Shown here in pieces: positions 61,488 to 64,000 of a DNA stretch of 64,000 bases. How positions within the stretch are numbered: position 1 is the first letter of the stretch; each line of letters opens with the position of its first letter. A program made the position numbers and the translations under genes. Source of the DNA: Streptomyces albogriseolus (GTDB lineage: Bacteria > Actinomycetota > Actinomycetes > Streptomycetales > Streptomycetaceae); NCBI GenBank assembly GCA_014650475.1, contig BMVA01000006.1, positions 62,001 to 126,000 on the forward strand, in the 5' to 3' direction. Below the pieces are notes generated by a model. That model did no database searches. It saw only the letters and a program-made list of their open reading frames with translations, and was not told where the DNA came from.

Positions 61488-63029
61488 TCAGGGCGTCAGC
61501 CGGTGGTCCGGGAAGTTCCCCGGCAGCCTCTCCCCCGCCGGGCCCCGGGTGACCGCGCGGACGAGGAGCTCGCCGCCGACGAAGGCGCCGCGCCAGGACG
61601 CGCCGAAGCCGCCGAACAGCTCGTCCCGGTCGCCGCGGGAGCGCGGCACCCCGTGGCCGGTCTTGAAGGCGCGGATGTGCGGGGCGAGCCGGTCGAAGGT
61701 GGCGCGTTCGTCCGTGGAGAGGGTGGCCACCAGGGCGCCGTTGGACGCGTTCATGGCGGCCAGCAGCTCCGCCTCCGTGTCGACCAGGACGATCGTGTCG
61801 ACCGGGCCGAACGGTTCCGCGTGGTGCAGCGGGGACGAGCGGGGCGGATGGAGCAGCGTGACCGGCTGGACGTACGCCGATGTGTCCTGGCCGGGCAGGA
61901 AGCGGGCGTCGGCCGGTGTGCCGCGGTGCAGCGGGACGGCGCCGCGGTCGATGGCCTCGGTGACCTGGTCGTCCAGTTCCTTCGCCTTGGCCGCGTTGAT
62001 CACGGGGCCGAAGTCGAGCGCCGGGTAGGGGTCGTCCGGGTGCTCGACGGCGAGGGGGTGGCCGGTCCGCAGGGTGCGGACCGCGGGGAGGTAGGCGGCG
62101 AGGAACGCGTCGAAGAGGCCGCGCTGGACGACGAAGCGCGGGTAGGCCGTGCAGCGCTGCTTGCCGTAGTCGAAGAGTTTCGGGATCGTCGCGCCCAGGG
62201 TGTCCCAGTCGGAGAAGTTCCAGACGCCCCAGGTGTTCAGCCCCTCCTGTTCGAGGATGTGGCGTTTGCCCAGGTCGGCGACGGCGGTGGCGACCGCGGC
62301 GCCGGTGTCGCGGCCGCCGACGAAGGAGACGCAGCCGATCTCCGGCGCCCGCACCAGCGCCTCGGACAGCTCGCCCCCGCTGCCGCTGACCAGGGTCACC
62401 GGGATGCCCTCGCGGGCGGCGAGCGCCGTGGCCAGGGTGAGGCAGGCGACGCCGCCGTCGGTCGGGGTCTTGGCGACGACCGCGTTGCCGGCCAGCGTCT
62501 GCACCAGCAGGGCGTGGACCAGCACGCTCATCGGGTAGTTCCAGCTGGCGATGTTGGAGACGGGCCCGTCGAGCGGGGCGCGGCCCTCCAGCATGGTGTC
62601 GATGCCGTCGGCGTACCAGCGCACGCCGTCGACGGCCCGGTCGACGTCGGCGCGGGCGAGCCGCCAGGGCTTGCCGATCTCCCAGACGAGCAGGAGGGCG
62701 AGCAGATCGCGGTGCTCGGCCAGGGCGTCGAGGGTGGCGGCCACGCGGGCCCGGCGTTCCGGGAGCGGGACGTGGCGCCAGGCGCGGTGCTGGTCCAGGG
62801 CCGCGCGTACGGCGTGCCGGGCGGTGGCCCGGTCCAGGCGGGGCGGGCCCGCGACGGGGGTGCCGTCGACGGGGCTCACGGCGGGCAGGGCACGGCCGTC
62901 GGCCTGCCAGGCGGTGTTCCAGAGGTTGAGGACGCGGTCGTCGCGGAAGGCCTCCGGGGCGGCGGTCAGGCAGCGCTGCCAGGCGTCGGCCCAGGCGGTG
63001 CCGGACTTGAGGGTGAGGGTGGGTGGCAT
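61488..63029 (-). CDS. Aldehyde dehydrogenase family protein
   Basis: The 513-residue NAD(P)-dependent aldehyde dehydrogenase has a cofactor-binding region with ASWNYPMSVLVHALL and KTPTDGG, catalytic general base E260 in LEQEGLNTWG (canonical LELGG is altered to LEQEG), and nucleophile C293 in GKQRCTAYPR. Length is typical (~500). The departure around E260 and the loss of the GG after it suggest an unusual subfamily or substrate. It starts 52 bp after sucD on the same strand, so it may make the succinyl-CoA synthetase operon's third product, for instance feeding an acid into central metabolism. The substrate is not assignable. Confidence 0.85.
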   Translation of the reverse strand: MPPTLTLKSGTAWADAWQRCLTAAPEAFRDDRVLNLWNTAWQADGRALPAVSPVDGTPVAGPPRLDRATARHAVRAALDQHRAWRHVPLPERRARVAATLDALAEHRDLLALLLVWEIGKPWRLARADVDRAVDGVRWYADGIDTMLEGRAPLDGPVSNIASWNYPMSVLVHALLVQTLAGNAVVAKTPTDGGVACLTLATALAAREGIPVTLVSGSGGELSEALVRAPEIGCVSFVGGRDTGAAVATAVADLGKRHILEQEGLNTWGVWNFSDWDTLGATIPKLFDYGKQRCTAYPRFVVQRGLFDAFLAAYLPAVRTLRTGHPLAVEHPDDPYPALDFGPVINAAKAKELDDQVTEAIDRGAVPLHRGTPADARFLPGQDTSAYVQPVTLLHPPRSSPLHHAEPFGPVDTIVLVDTEAELLAAMNASNGALVATLSTDERATFDRLAPHIRAFKTGHGVPRSRGDRDELFGGFGASWRGAFVGGELLVRAVTRGPAGERLPGNFPDHRLTP

Positions 63030-63081
63030 ACGGTTCGCTCCGCTCTCGGTGCACGGTCGAGAGGACAGGGGGGCGCGGCGG

Positions 63082-63966
63082 TCAGGCGCCGGCGTCCAGG
63101 GCGGCCAGCACCTGCCGGGCCGTCTCCGTGGGGGTGCGTCCGACCCGCACGCCGGCCGCCTCCAGGGCCTGCTGCTTGGCCCGGGCCGTGCCGGAGGAGC
63201 CGGAGACGATGGCGCCGGCGTGGCCCATGGTGCGTCCCTCGGGTGCGGTGAAGCCGGCGATGTAGCCGACGACGGGCTTGGTGACGTGGTCGCGGATGTA
63301 GGCGGCGGCGCGTTCCTCCGCGTCGCCGCCGATCTCGCCGATGAGGACGATCAGGTCGGTGTCGGGGTCGTCCTGGAAGGCGGCGAGGCAGTCGATGTGG
63401 GTGGTGCCGACGACGGGGTCGCCGCCGATGCCGACGCAGGTGGAGAAGCCGATGTCGCGCAGCTCGTACATCAGCTGGTAGGTGAGGGTGCCGGACTTGG
63501 AGACCAGGCCGATGCGGCCGGGCTTGGTGATGTCGGCGGGGATGATGCCCGCGACCGACTGGCCGGGGCTGATCAGGCCGGGGCAGTTGGGGCCGATGAC
63601 GCGGGTGCCGCGCCGGCGGGCGTGGGCGAGGAAGGCGACGGAGTCGTGGACGGGGACGCCCTCGGTGATGACCACGGCGAGGCCGATGCCGGCGTCGGCG
63701 GCCTCGGTCACCGCGGCCTTGGTGAAGGCCGGCGGCACGAAGACCACGGTGACGTCGGCGCCCGTCGCGTCGACGCCCTCGGCGACGGAGCCGAAGACGG
63801 GGACCGGCCGGTCGTCGAAGTCCACGGTGCGGCCCGCCTTGCGCGGGTTGACGCCGCCGACGACGTTCGTGCCGGCGGCGAGCATCCGCCGGGTGTGCTT
63901 CATGCCCTCGCCGCCGGTCATGCCCTGGACGAGGATCTTGCTCTCCTTGGTGAGGTGGATCGCCAT
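63082..63966 (-). CDS. sucD: Succinate-CoA ligase, alpha subunit
   Basis: The 294-residue alpha subunit of succinyl-CoA synthetase interconverts succinyl-CoA and succinate with substrate-level phosphorylation in the TCA cycle. The CoA-binding Rossmann region contains [13 protein letters not shown] (residues ~13-25) and GVNPRKAG. The phosphohistidine is H249 in [23 protein letters not shown] and [30 protein letters not shown] are further family blocks. Length matches the family. GAGGA lies ~12 bases before the ATG, and the sucC end lies just upstream. Streptomycetes may carry a second sucCD pair, so this could be the non-primary copy. Confidence 0.95.
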   Translation of the reverse strand: MAIHLTKESKILVQGMTGGEGMKHTRRMLAAGTNVVGGVNPRKAGRTVDFDDRPVPVFGSVAEGVDATGADVTVVFVPPAFTKAAVTEAADAGIGLAVVITEGVPVHDSVAFLAHARRRGTRVIGPNCPGLISPGQSVAGIIPADITKPGRIGLVSKSGTLTYQLMYELRDIGFSTCVGIGGDPVVGTTHIDCLAAFQDDPDTDLIVLIGEIGGDAEERAAAYIRDHVTKPVVGYIAGFTAPEGRTMGHAGAIVSGSSGTARAKQQALEAAGVRVGRTPTETARQVLAALDAGA

Positions 63967-63980
63967 GCCGTCCGGTCTCC

Positions 63981-64000
63981 TCAGGGTGTGGTGGCGAGGT
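63981..64000 (-). CDS. sucC: Succinate-CoA ligase beta subunit, last codons only
   Basis: The 14-bp gap before sucD is preceded on the minus strand by an in-frame ending CTC GCC ACC ACA CCC TGA (LATTP-stop). This is the expected place for the end of sucC. Only the last few codons lie inside the window, so the call rests on operon convention. Confidence 0.45.

Overview
The window is chromosomal DNA of a Streptomyces or a very close relative. Base composition is very GC-rich, third codon positions are almost all G or C, GTG and TTG starts are frequent, several genes overlap as ATGA or GTGA, a few genes carry the rare TTA codon, and secreted proteins have Sec or Tat signals. No transposase, integrase, CRISPR array or replication origin was seen. 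All gene functions below are read from motifs and family resemblance, without database searches.

Layout. (1) 1-6.5 kb: a partial unknown gene, a divergent MarR regulator / FMN-reductase-GNAT fusion pair with interlocked promoters, a secreted M23 peptidase, a SAM methyltransferase and an unknown Cys-rich protein. (2) 6.5-9.7 kb: a secreted GH81 beta-1,3-glucanase behind a TGAGAGCGCTCTCA operator. (3) 9.8-15.8 kb: a polymorphic toxin locus, with an unknown protein, a 1513-residue Rhs/YD-repeat protein ending in an AHH-type nuclease, and an Imm11-like immunity protein. (4) 15.9-21.7 kb: a membrane protein, an erythromycin-esterase homologue divergent from a tandem-HTH MerR protein, an antigen-85-like esterase and a phosphodiester glycosidase. 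(5) 22.0-29.5 kb: a compact five-gene operon encoding SWIM zinc finger, unknown protein, vWA, MoxR-type AAA+ ATPase and DUF5682-like protein. This is the best candidate for a poorly described system. (6) 29.9-33.2 kb: a Kelch protein, and an XRE/MmyB-type regulator divergent from an SDR oxidoreductase plus tautomerase, with a 21-bp palindrome between them. (7) 33.2-39.9 kb: a beta-glucan utilisation locus (GH1 beta-glucosidase, two ABC permeases, a binding lipoprotein and a divergent Tat-exported GH55 glucanase) whose operator nearly matches that of the distant GH81 gene. (8) 40.0-45.7 kb: a TTA-containing winged-helix regulator, a small secreted protein, an EF-G paralogue and an MHS-type transporter.

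(9) 45.8-61.1 kb: an accessory region rich in secreted effectors and likely immunity proteins. It holds a small TTA-containing secreted protein, a second vWA protein followed by an SMI1/KNR4-like protein, DUF6461, a secreted NucA/NucB-type nuclease, a DUF1963-like protein, a paralogous secreted protein with a second nuclease domain, a 1127-residue ALF-repeat coiled-coil protein, and a secreted trypsin-fold FG-GAP protein that has lost its catalytic His and Ser. (10) 61.1-64.0 kb: a strong terminator, tRNA-Leu(GAG), an aldehyde dehydrogenase, sucD and the very end of sucC.

Two themes join the genes. The first is extracellular beta-1,3-glucan breakdown: GH81 and GH55 outside the cell, ABC import, and GH1 hydrolysis inside, probably under one LacI-type repressor encoded elsewhere. 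The second is intercellular conflict: the Rhs/AHH-Imm11 locus, the alternating secreted nucleases and immunity-like proteins, and perhaps the MoxR-vWA operon.
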